Source: an uncultured Clostridia bacterium (GTDB lineage Bacteria; Bacillota; Clostridia; Christensenellales; Borkfalkiaceae). From it: DNA of 18,755 nt. This document shows, piece by piece, positions 7,503 through 13,807 of this stretch. Made by a program: the position numbers and the translations under genes. The stretch is from contig CANREU010000011.1 of assembly GCA_947629725.1 (NCBI GenBank), positions 1-18,755 of the forward strand. Reading direction: 5' to 3'. Numbering within the stretch: position 1 is the first letter of the stretch; the number at the start of each line of letters is the position of its first letter. The notes beneath the pieces were generated by a model. The model was not told the DNA's origin and did no database searches. It saw only the letters and a program-made list of their open reading frames with translations.

Positions 7503-8056
7503 GCCATATTCTCCTTTGCAAATGTCTCGCCTTTTTTGAGAAGATAGACCCCCTCGTCGCCGTCCGTCTCTTCGAGCCGCACGACGATCTGCTCCTCGCG
7601 GGAGGTGGGGACGCTCTTGCCGATCCCCTCCGCGCGGAAGGGAAGTTCGCGGTGGCCCCTATCCACAAGGCAGTAGAGGCGCACGGACTTGGGACGCCCG
7701 AGAGAGGAGATCGCGGAGAGGGCGGCGCGGACCGTCCTGCCCGTGTACATCACGTCGTCGCAGAGGACGACGTTCTTGCCGTCGATGTCGAAGTCAATCT
7801 CGCTCCCCTTGAACACGGCGTCGCACTCGCCCGAGAGGAGATCGTCGCGGTAGAGGGCGATGTCGAGCACGCCGCAGGGCACCTCTGCCCCCTCCGTTTT
7901 GCGGATGATCTCCCGCATCCTCTGCGCGAGAACGACCCCCCGCGTGCGGATGCCGACAAGCACGAGCCCATCGAGCCCCTCGTTCTTTTCCACCGCCTGC
8001 ATGGCGAGGCGGGAGATGGCGCGGCGCACCGATTCCCTGTCGAGTATCGTGATCAT
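7499..8056 (-). CDS. pyrR: Pyrimidine operon regulator / uracil phosphoribosyltransferase PyrR
   Basis: PyrR binds pyr mRNA leaders in response to UMP/UTP and PRPP to control attenuation, and has weak uracil phosphoribosyltransferase activity. The 185-aa protein has the PRPP-binding loop NVVLCDDVMYTGRTVRAAL (95-113), plus VLVGIRTRG (32-40) and PCGVLDIALYRDDL (60-73), all standard for PyrR. Length matches the family (~180). The start ATG overlaps the rluD stop by 4 bases. The lspA-rluD-pyrR order is the same as lspA-ylyB-pyrR in Bacillus subtilis. No pyr biosynthesis gene follows, so its targets must be elsewhere. Confidence 0.95.
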   Translation of the reverse strand: MITILDRESVRRAISRLAMQAVEKNEGLDGLVLVGIRTRGVVLAQRMREIIRKTEGAEVPCGVLDIALYRDDLLSGECDAVFKGSEIDFDIDGKNVVLCDDVMYTGRTVRAALSAISSLGRPKSVRLYCLVDRGHRELPFRAEGIGKSVPTSREEQIVVRLEETDGDEGVYLLKKGETFAKENMA

Positions 8057-8961
8057 GATTCCCTCCTTAAAATCGCAAGGATCCTCTCAAAATGTTCGGG
8101 GAGGGGTGAGAAAAACTTCATCCTCTCCCCCGTTTTCGGGTGGTCGAGCTCGAGCTCGCAGGCGTGCAGAAGCTGCCCTTCGAGCGCGAACCGCTGCTTC
8201 TTGTAGCCGTAGGTCTTGTCCCCGACGACGGGGTGCCCCATATACTTTGCGTGTACGCGGATCTGGTGGGTGCGTCCCGTTTCGAGGCGGAACCGCACGA
8301 GGGTGTTTGCGGGGAAGCGCTCCTCCACGGAGAACTCCGTGACGGCCGCCTTGCCCGTCCCCGGGGGGAGGACCGCCATGCGGAGCCTGTCCTTCGGGTC
8401 TCTCCCGAAACCGGTCGCAATGCGCCCGCCGTCCTCCTTCACCACCCCCTCGAGGAGGGCGAGATATTCCCTGCGGCAGGTCTTCTCCTTGATCTGCGCC
8501 GAGAGGGAGAGGTGGGAGGGATCGTTTTTGGCGACGACGAGGAGCCCCGAGGTATCCTTGTCGATCCTGTGGACGATGCCCGGGCGGATCGCCCCGCCCA
8601 CCCCGCTCAAATTTTCGAGGCGGAACAGGAGAGCGTTCACGAGGGTGCCGCTGCCGTTGCCCGCCCCCGCGTGGACGACCATCCCCTGCGGTTTATCGAC
8701 CACGGCGAGGTCGTCGTCCTCATAGACGATCTTCACGGGTATGTCCTCGGGCTGCGCCGCGATCGGCACGGGGTCGGGGACGGTGAGTTCCACCCTCTCC
8801 CCCGCCTTCAACGGGCGGCTCGCCTTTGCGGGAGCCCCGTCTACAAGAAGTGCCCCGCCGTCCGCAAGCCGCTTCACCTGCGAACGGGAGAGCCCCGTCT
8901 TCCCGCTGACGAAGAGGTCCGCGCGCGGGCTGTTTTCGGCGGTGAAGAGCTTATGTTCCAT
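8053..8961 (-). CDS. rluD: RluD-like 23S rRNA pseudouridine synthase
   Basis: Members of the RluA/RluD family convert specific uridines in 23S rRNA to pseudouridine. The 302-aa protein has an N-terminal S4 RNA-binding domain (about 14-60, SGLSRSQVKRLADGGALLVDG-like) and the catalytic motif GIVHRIDKDTSGLLVVAKN (128-146) with catalytic D134. RLETGRTHQIRVHAKYMGHPVVGD further on is also diagnostic. The start MEHKLFTAE at 8961 gives the usual length; the frame extends upstream to 9273 but that part lies across lspA. The start overlaps the lspA end by 11 bases, and the stop overlaps the pyrR start. The exact target uridines cannot be told from sequence (RluD, RluC or YlyB type). Confidence 0.92.
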   Translation of the reverse strand: MEHKLFTAENSPRADLFVSGKTGLSRSQVKRLADGGALLVDGAPAKASRPLKAGERVELTVPDPVPIAAQPEDIPVKIVYEDDDLAVVDKPQGMVVHAGAGNGSGTLVNALLFRLENLSGVGGAIRPGIVHRIDKDTSGLLVVAKNDPSHLSLSAQIKEKTCRREYLALLEGVVKEDGGRIATGFGRDPKDRLRMAVLPPGTGKAAVTEFSVEERFPANTLVRFRLETGRTHQIRVHAKYMGHPVVGDKTYGYKKQRFALEGQLLHACELELDHPKTGERMKFFSPLPEHFERILAILRRES

Positions 8962-9649
8962 GATCCTGCGGGCCTTCGTCCCCGTCGTCGCGGCGGAAGA
9001 CGACCTCCTCCTCGACCTCGACGGAGCTGTCCTTTGCGGAGGGCGTTTCGTCCGCGGCGACCTTGTCGAGCCCCGCCTTCTTCGCCTCCTTCTCCGCCTC
9101 GAGCCGCTTGCTCTCTTCCCGCCACTTCTTGGTGAGGGGGAAGACGGCGTGCGGGCCGATGAAGAAGATGATGATAAGGAGGGCCACCGCGCCGAAGGTG
9201 ATGTAGAGGTCGGCGACGTTGCAGATCCCGAAGTTGAAGTCGGAGCCCAGCCAGGCGAAGGGGCGGAATCCACTGAAATCGAGGAAGTCGCGCACGTAGC
9301 CGAAGCAGGCGCGGTCGATAAAGTTCCCGAGCGCCCCCGCGACGATGACGGCGAGGGTCATGCGGACGGGCGTATTCTTGCGGAACACGGTGAACGCCAC
9401 CGCCGCGATCCCCACGATGAGGAGGGCGGTGATCACGATGACGGCGATCATGGCGGCGGGATTATCGGCGCCGAGGCCGAAGGCGATCCCGTAGTTTTGG
9501 GAGTTGTAGATGCGGGCGAGCCCCAAAAAATAGCCGCTGTTGGGGACCCTGATGTCGAAGGCGTCGACGACCGTTTTGGAGATGAGGTCTATGGCCGTGA
9601 GGACGGCGCCGATGAAGATGGAGAGGACGACCTTTACTCTGTTGCTCAT
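8951..9649 (-). CDS. lspA: Lipoprotein signal peptidase LspA with C-terminal extension
   Basis: LspA is the membrane aspartyl protease that removes the signal peptide from diacylglyceryl-modified prolipoproteins, acting after Lgt. The 232-aa protein has four hydrophobic segments in residues 1-172, the NxGxAF motif (NYGIAFGL, 52-59), GNFIDR with catalytic D112, and FNFGICNVAD with catalytic D147. About 60 extra residues follow (KKWREESKRLEAEKEAKK... VEVEEEVVFRRDDGDEGPQDHGT): first basic/helical, then strongly acidic, beyond the usual ~160-170 length. The ATG at 9649 overlaps the end of the preceding coiled-coil gene by 4 bases. lgt is the first gene of the same operon. Confidence 0.95.
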   Translation of the reverse strand: MSNRVKVVLSIFIGAVLTAIDLISKTVVDAFDIRVPNSGYFLGLARIYNSQNYGIAFGLGADNPAAMIAVIVITALLIVGIAAVAFTVFRKNTPVRMTLAVIVAGALGNFIDRACFGYVRDFLDFSGFRPFAWLGSDFNFGICNVADLYITFGAVALLIIIFFIGPHAVFPLTKKWREESKRLEAEKEAKKAGLDKVAADETPSAKDSSVEVEEEVVFRRDDGDEGPQDHGT

Positions 9650-10131
9650 TCGTCCCCCTCCATGAGCCCGAGCTCTTTGCAGAGTTTCGCAAGGTCGAGC
9701 GGCTGTTTGGGGGAGAGGACCTCCTCCATGTCGAACCCGCTCTCTGCGGCGGGGGCGGGCGCGGGCGTTCCGCCGAGCCCCTCGGTGAAGGCGCGGAGGG
9801 CGCGGACGTCCTCCCCGTCGGGATATTTGCGGTTGAGACTTTCGAGGAGCAGCCTGCACTTTTCGATGAGGAGGCGCAATTCCTTCCTCTCGTTTTCGAG
9901 GCTCTTCTCGTTCTCCTCGCGGATGCGTTCCCCCTCCTTCACGGCGCGGACGAGCGCCTCGGAGACCTCCGCGCGTTCCCCCTCGAGCAGGGAGAGTTTG
10001 CCGCGGAGGACGGTGTTCTCCTCCTTGAGGGCGGCGCCCTCCTCCCGCGCGCGGCGGAGAGCCTCTTCATACTCCCCTTTCAGGCGCAGGACGAGCTCCT
10101 TCACGTTCTGTTCGGAATAGAGCTTAAACAC
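9646..10131 (-). CDS. Coiled-coil protein, possibly DivIVA/cell-division-like
   Basis: The family is not certain. The 161-aa protein is nearly all charged helix up to residue ~103 with heptad-like spacing (LKGEYEEALRRAREEGAALKEENTVLRGKLSLLEGE), so a coiled coil is likely. It ends with an Ala/Pro linker (GGTPAPAPAAES, ~120-131) and a short conserved-looking C-terminal helix, LDLAKLCKELGLMEGDE (145-161). No DivIVA N-terminal lipid-binding motif is visible, although clostridial genomes often carry a DivIVA-type gene near lspA. Translation starts at GTG 10131 preceded by a GGGGG run and overlaps pncB by 8 bases. It overlaps lspA by 4 bases. A cytoplasmic scaffold role is inference only. Confidence 0.78.
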   Translation of the reverse strand: MFKLYSEQNVKELVLRLKGEYEEALRRAREEGAALKEENTVLRGKLSLLEGERAEVSEALVRAVKEGERIREENEKSLENERKELRLLIEKCRLLLESLNRKYPDGEDVRALRAFTEGLGGTPAPAPAAESGFDMEEVLSPKQPLDLAKLCKELGLMEGDE

Positions 10132-11563
10132 GGGCGTCCCCCTTTCCGTAACTTTCCAAGAGTTCCCGCTTTAAGCGGTAGAGACGCTCGGAGAGGTCCA
10201 CTTTATAGATATGCGGCATATCCTGCCGCGTGTACTCCTCCCAAAAACGGGCGTACTCCGCCCTGCGGTACTCTGCGATCTCGGGGATGGGATAGCGGGG
10301 CATGGCGCGCTTCCCCTTCAGAACGAGGGGGGCGCGCAGTTTGCGGACGGTGTAGTTCTCGAGCTTCATCCGTTTCCACGTCTCCACGGGGTGGAAAATT
10401 TCGAGGGGAGCGCTCCCGTCCACCGTCTCGTCCGCGAGGGCGATATAGTCGGCGACCGCCTTGCCCGACTTCCCGTCGTAGAGGCGGTACATCTCCTTGA
10501 AACCGGGGTTCGTCACCTTCTCCGCCGTATCCGAGAGCTTGATCTTGGGGATCTCCCTGCCGTTTTCGTAGACGGCGGCGAGCTTATACACCCCGCCGAG
10601 GGCGGGAAGGTCGGCGCTCGTGATGAGCTTGGTGCCCACCCCCCAGCTGTCGATCTTTGCCCCCTGCTCCTTGAGGGAGCGGATGGAATACTCGTCGAGG
10701 TCCCCCGAGGCGCACACGATCGCATCGGGAAATCCCGCCTTGTCGAGCATCTTTCTCGCCTCTTTGGAGAGATACGCGAGATCCCCCGAGTCGAGGCGGA
10801 CCCCCTTGGGCTCGTGCCCCGCGGCGCGGAGTTCGTTGAAGACTTCGATCGCGTGCGGGAGCCCGCTGCGGAGGGTATCGTAGGTGTCGACGAGGAGCAG
10901 GCAGGCGTCGGGAAAGCTCCTCGCATAGGCGCGGAACGCCTCGAGTTCGGAGGGGAAATTCATCACCCAGCTGTGCGCCATCGTGCCCGAGACGGGGATG
11001 TCGAACAGCTTGCCCGCATACACGTTGGAAGTGGAGACACAACCGCCGATCATCGCGGCGCGCGCGCCGTACACCCCCGCGTCCGCCCCCTGTGCGCGGC
11101 GGAGGCCGAACTCCATCACGCCGCCGCCCGCGGCCGCACAGATCTTAGAGGCCTTCGAGGCGATGAGCGTCTGATGGTTGATGACGGTGAGAAGCGCCGT
11201 CTCCACGAGCTGCGCCTGTATCATGGGCGCCTTCACCGTGAGGATGGGCTCGTAGGGGAAGACGATCTCCCCCTCCCGCACGGCGTACACATCCCCCGTA
11301 AATTTCAGATCTTTGAGATAGGCAAGGAAGTCCTCCGAGAAGAGCCCGAGCGAGCGGAGGTAGGCAAGGTCGTCCTCCGAAAAATGCAGGTTTTCGAGGT
11401 AGTCCGCCGCCTGTTCCATACCCGCGGCGACCGAGTAGGTGATGAGTTTGTTGGGACGGAAGAAGAGATCGAACACGGCGATCTCTTCGTGCCGTTTTTC
11501 ATTGAAGTACCCCTGCCCCATCGTGAGCTGGTAGAGGTCGGTGAGAAGGGTGAGATTTCTCAT
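10124..11563 (-). CDS. pncB: Nicotinate phosphoribosyltransferase
   Basis: This enzyme makes nicotinate mononucleotide from nicotinate and PRPP with ATP hydrolysis, the Preiss-Handler entry to NAD. The 479-aa protein begins MRNLTLLTDLYQLTMGQGYF, a hallmark of the family, and has FGLRRAQG (152-159), GTMAHSWV with the phosphorylated histidine H197, and GVRLDSGDLAYLSKEAR. The GVGTKLITS segment fits phosphate binding. Length matches the 470-490 residue bacterial form. The ATG overlaps the lgt stop by 4 bases (ATGA), so it is coupled to lgt. I see no NiaR-type site; the operon promoter lies upstream of lgt. Confidence 0.95.
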   Translation of the reverse strand: MRNLTLLTDLYQLTMGQGYFNEKRHEEIAVFDLFFRPNKLITYSVAAGMEQAADYLENLHFSEDDLAYLRSLGLFSEDFLAYLKDLKFTGDVYAVREGEIVFPYEPILTVKAPMIQAQLVETALLTVINHQTLIASKASKICAAAGGGVMEFGLRRAQGADAGVYGARAAMIGGCVSTSNVYAGKLFDIPVSGTMAHSWVMNFPSELEAFRAYARSFPDACLLLVDTYDTLRSGLPHAIEVFNELRAAGHEPKGVRLDSGDLAYLSKEARKMLDKAGFPDAIVCASGDLDEYSIRSLKEQGAKIDSWGVGTKLITSADLPALGGVYKLAAVYENGREIPKIKLSDTAEKVTNPGFKEMYRLYDGKSGKAVADYIALADETVDGSAPLEIFHPVETWKRMKLENYTVRKLRAPLVLKGKRAMPRYPIPEIAEYRRAEYARFWEEYTRQDMPHIYKVDLSERLYRLKRELLESYGKGDARV

Positions 11564-12522
11564 TGTTCGTCCTCCTTTTTCCCCTTCTTCGCTTTGGGCG
11601 GCCTCGGGGGATAATTCGCCCCCATCATGTTGATCTTGGAGTAGTAGGGCGGGTCGTCCTTATAGGGGGTGAGATATTTGGCGATCCCGCACGGGTCGCC
11701 GTATTTACTGCCGATGAATGCCCCCTCCCTCTTGTAGTTGAAGATGAGAAGAAGGAGGACGCCGCACACGCCGAACCCGATCATGAGGAAGGCGAAGAGC
11801 TCGCTCCACGGCACGCCCCCGCCGTTTAAGATGAACTCGGTGTCGCGGAAGGGCTCCATGCAGGCGCGCACCGTGCCGTACCATGCAAAATAGAGGAAGG
11901 TGGGAATGCCGTTGGGCTTCTTCTTATAGAACCATGCGAGGGAGAAGAGAAGGGCCCAGCCGACGAGGTTGATCGCCATCTCATAGAAGAAGAACGCATA
12001 GTGCCACTGCCCGTCGCTCTCGATGAACACCGAGAAGGGGAACCATTGCAGCGCACTGTTCGTGACGACCCGGCCGTACACCTCCTGGTTGAAGAAATTC
12101 CCCCACCGCCCGATCGCCTGCGCGAGGAGGATGTTGACGACGACGCAGTCCGCCGCCCTGAAAAAGTTCACTTTCTTTACGAGGCAGACGATAAGCCCCG
12201 CCGTGACGCCGCCGATGACGCCGCCCGTGATGGAGAGCCCCGCCCACGGGAACTCGAAAAACGCCTTGATGCCGAGGTTGGGGTCCGTAAGGCAGGAAAA
12301 GAGGCGCGCGCCGACGATCGCCGTCGGGATGCAGAAGACGAAGAGGGTGAAGATAAAATCGGGCGACATGTTGCGCCGCTTCATGAGAAGGGCGGAGAGG
12401 CACGCCGCGAGGATCATCCCGAAGACGATGACGATCGCGTAGAAGTGGATATTGAGCGTGAAAATGTAGATGCCCTTGTCGTAGATCCCGAACAGCGGAT
12501 TGGAAAGCAGGAGCGAACCCAT
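11560..12522 (-). CDS. lgt: Prolipoprotein diacylglyceryl transferase Lgt
   Basis: Lgt moves diacylglycerol from phosphatidylglycerol to the lipobox cysteine of prolipoproteins, the first step of lipoprotein maturation. The 320-aa protein has about seven hydrophobic helices and the Lgt signature GRWGNFFNQEVYG (138-150; R139 corresponds to the essential E. coli R143). A second motif is YGTVRACMEPFRDTEF (215-230). At the site of the often-conserved His (GLSxHGG) it has Thr99 (GLSITGG). The C-terminal ~50 residues are a Pro/Lys-rich cytoplasmic tail. The ATG at 12522 is preceded by GGGGGA. It is first in the operon with pncB and, further on, lspA. Confidence 0.95.
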   Translation of the reverse strand: MGSLLLSNPLFGIYDKGIYIFTLNIHFYAIVIVFGMILAACLSALLMKRRNMSPDFIFTLFVFCIPTAIVGARLFSCLTDPNLGIKAFFEFPWAGLSITGGVIGGVTAGLIVCLVKKVNFFRAADCVVVNILLAQAIGRWGNFFNQEVYGRVVTNSALQWFPFSVFIESDGQWHYAFFFYEMAINLVGWALLFSLAWFYKKKPNGIPTFLYFAWYGTVRACMEPFRDTEFILNGGGVPWSELFAFLMIGFGVCGVLLLLIFNYKREGAFIGSKYGDPCGIAKYLTPYKDDPPYYSKINMMGANYPPRPPKAKKGKKEDEQ

Positions 12523-12551
12523 AGAAGTCCCCCACGAGAATGATATATTTC

Positions 12552-12580
12552 ATTATAACGCCGAAGAAAGCAAAAGTCAA
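12552..12580 (-). promoter_or_regulatory. Sigma-A promoter of the lgt operon
   Basis: On the minus strand TTGACT (12575-12580), a 17-nt spacer and perfect TATAAT (12552-12557) predict a start near 12545, about 22 nt before the lgt ATG. The -35 box lies inside the 3' arm of the folT terminator hairpin. Confidence 0.88.
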
Positions 12581-12595
12581 CCGCAAGCGGTTGAC
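12565..12595 (-). terminator. Intrinsic terminator of folT
   Basis: On the minus strand GTCAACCG-CTTG-CGGTTGAC (12576-12595) is a perfect hairpin followed by TTTTGCTTTCTT, 28 bp after the folT stop. The hairpin is also a perfect DNA palindrome and overlaps the lgt -35 box. Confidence 0.8.
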
Positions 12596-12623
12596 AGAGT
12601 GAAAAAATTTCGGGGCGAAAACG

Positions 12624-13460
12624 CTAACCGAGCACTTTCGCCGCCTTGAGGGCGGGCGCGAGCGCAAAGAGCAGGACAAAGTTTACGAGACTCACCCAGA
12701 TCTGCCCCAAAATAAAGTAGCGGACAATGAGGTAGATGCCGAATGTGAGCTCCCCGCCGAAGCGAGCGGAGACCGCCTCCTGCACGTCGGGGGGCATGTA
12801 GTAGCGCTTTAAGCCGATAAAATACATGCCCGTCGAGTTGATCCCCACCGAGCACACGAAGAGGGCGAGAAGGCAGGCGAGGGCGAGCTTTAAGTAGAGG
12901 GCGCCGCGGAAGCGGAAGGGAAGACGCATGCACAGCCCCGCGAGCGCGGCGGCTGCGGCGACGGAGAGCGCGACCCACCAATAGTAGGGATAGCCCATCG
13001 AATTGACGAGATACCCGACCCCATCCCCCAAAAATACGGCGGAAAAGCCGAGCACGGGACCGAGGACCGCGCCCGCGAGAATGGCGACAGCCGTCGTGAT
13101 GGAATACTGCGTCGTCGCAAAATGGAGCTCGAGCATGTTGGAGACGACGCAGAGCGCCGCAACGACCCCCGTGTAGGCGATCGCATGAGCGCGGCTCTTT
13201 CCGAGGAGCAAGTCGGAAAAGAGGAGCTTTTTCCAAAGGGGGGGCTCCCCTCCCTCCTCCCGCCGCCCGTCTAACCCTATGAGAAGAAGCAGAACGAAGA
13301 GGGCGAGAGCGGAGAGCCCGAAGAGGAGGGCGGAGACCCACGGCGGCTGTTTTGCGATGAGAAAGCCCCCGTTCGCGCACAGTCCGAGCCCCAAGAGGAG
13401 CAGACACAGGATCCCGAGCCCCAAGAGGACATACGGGCGGAACCGTCTTGTCTTTGACAT
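12624..13460 (-). CDS. folT: ECF transporter S component, probably folate-specific (FolT-like)
   Basis: S components are small membrane proteins that bind a vitamin and work with the shared EcfA/A'/T energising module. Residues ~94-275 show the pattern IAYTGVVAALCVVSNMLELHFATTQYSITTAVAILAGAVLGPVLGFSAVFLGDGVGYLVNSMGYPYY, typical of this superfamily, with about six helices. The substrate call comes mainly from the THF riboswitch directly upstream. The 278-aa protein is longer than usual FolT (~170-200): two extra hydrophobic helices (about 11-30 and 40-62) and a charged loop precede the transporter domain. The start ATG 13460 has AGGAGG 8 nt upstream; an open frame extends further up into the leader but includes no conserved sequence. 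No EcfA/T genes are nearby. Confidence 0.85.
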   Translation of the reverse strand: MSKTRRFRPYVLLGLGILCLLLLGLGLCANGGFLIAKQPPWVSALLFGLSALALFVLLLLIGLDGRREEGGEPPLWKKLLFSDLLLGKSRAHAIAYTGVVAALCVVSNMLELHFATTQYSITTAVAILAGAVLGPVLGFSAVFLGDGVGYLVNSMGYPYYWWVALSVAAAAALAGLCMRLPFRFRGALYLKLALACLLALFVCSVGINSTGMYFIGLKRYYMPPDVQEAVSARFGGELTFGIYLIVRYFILGQIWVSLVNFVLLFALAPALKAAKVLG

Positions 13461-13467
13461 AAAAATA

Positions 13468-13485
13468 ACCTCCTTTCGAGGAGGT
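13468..13485 (-). promoter_or_regulatory. Hairpin sequestering the folT Shine-Dalgarno
   Basis: The mRNA sequence ACCUCCU-CGAA-AGGAGGU forms a perfect 7-bp stem whose 3' arm is the AGGAGG ribosome site, 8 nt before the ATG. The stem would block translation unless another pairing or a ribosome opens it. It is a likely part of the riboswitch expression platform. Confidence 0.7.
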
Positions 13486-13532
13486 CCGTATTTGCCGCCG
13501 CATGAAATTGGGGGCATAGCCCCGCCTCAGCC

Positions 13533-13606
13533 CTTGCAAAAAAGATTTCTTCGGAAAGATTTTTTGCGAAGAGGAGGGGCTGCCTCCAAACAGAGCTTTT
13601 TGCAAG
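13533..13606 (-). promoter_or_regulatory. Competing helices in the folT leader
   Basis: Three segments can pair in alternative ways: A (13533-13544, CTTGCAAAAAAG as plus strand), B (13560-13567, TTTTTTGC) and C (13596-13606, CTTTTTGCAAG). A pairs with B over 8 bp, extended by TTTC/GAAA, or with C over 11 bp with one bulged A. The arrangement looks like a switch between the riboswitch and the start codon; that it works so is inferred. Confidence 0.45.
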
Positions 13607-13636
13607 AAAAGCGTAATAAAGGAGGCGAGCGACGAC

Positions 13637-13728
13637 GAGCGGACGCGCCGGCGGCACCGCAGGGTCTCCCCTTTCGTTTGCGAACAACGTCCCGTTTCGC
13701 AACACTTAACGCGCCGCGGCTACTCTTC
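13637..13728 (-). ncRNA. Tetrahydrofolate (THF) riboswitch
   Basis: The minus-strand sequence follows the folT-type THF riboswitch closely: GAGUAG, GCGUUAAGUG, GGGACGUUG, AACGAA, a GAGA tetraloop hairpin (AGGG-GAGA-CCCU), GCGGUG, then CGUCCGCUC. Stems are supported: UUGCGAA pairs perfectly with UUCGCAA, and CCGCGGC with the later GCCGC(C)GG. These stems differ in sequence from the published Eubacterium siraeum form while keeping pairing. THF binding normally lowers expression of folate transport genes. The predicted transcript starts at the first base of this element. Confidence 0.93.
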
Positions 13729-13735
13729 TTTGGGT

Positions 13736-13764
13736 ATCATAGCACACTCCGCCCCAAAAGGCAA
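13736..13764 (-). promoter_or_regulatory. Sigma-A promoter of the folT riboswitch transcript
   Basis: On the minus strand TTGCCT (13759-13764), 17 nt, then TATGAT (13736-13741) predict a start near 13729, exactly where the THF riboswitch begins. Confidence 0.85.
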
Positions 13765-13769
13765 GCCGT

Positions 13770-13800
13770 TTTACATACTTTTCCGCACTTTCACTATACT
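13770..13800 (+). promoter_or_regulatory. Promoter of the DUF421 gene (leaderless type)
   Basis: TTTACA (13770-13775) and TATACT (13795-13800) are separated by 19 nt, longer than ideal. TATACT is followed by TTACGGT and the ATG, so transcription should begin at or next to the start codon. The -35 box is about 5 bp from the divergent folT -35 box. Confidence 0.6.
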
Positions 13801-13807
13801 TTACGGT

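Noticed and set aside
8962..9273. Upstream in-frame extension of rluD
   Set aside because: Its Ser/Arg/Pro-rich translation is the shadow of lspA; the S4 domain begins just after ATG 8961.
13501..13530. GGGGC-TAT-GCCCC as an intrinsic terminator in the folT leader
   Set aside because: No T-tract follows on the minus strand; it may still be part of the leader fold.
12577..13605. A 342-codon minus-strand frame overlapping folT
   Set aside because: It is the wrong frame of folT and its leader; the translation is Arg/Pro-rich without domains.
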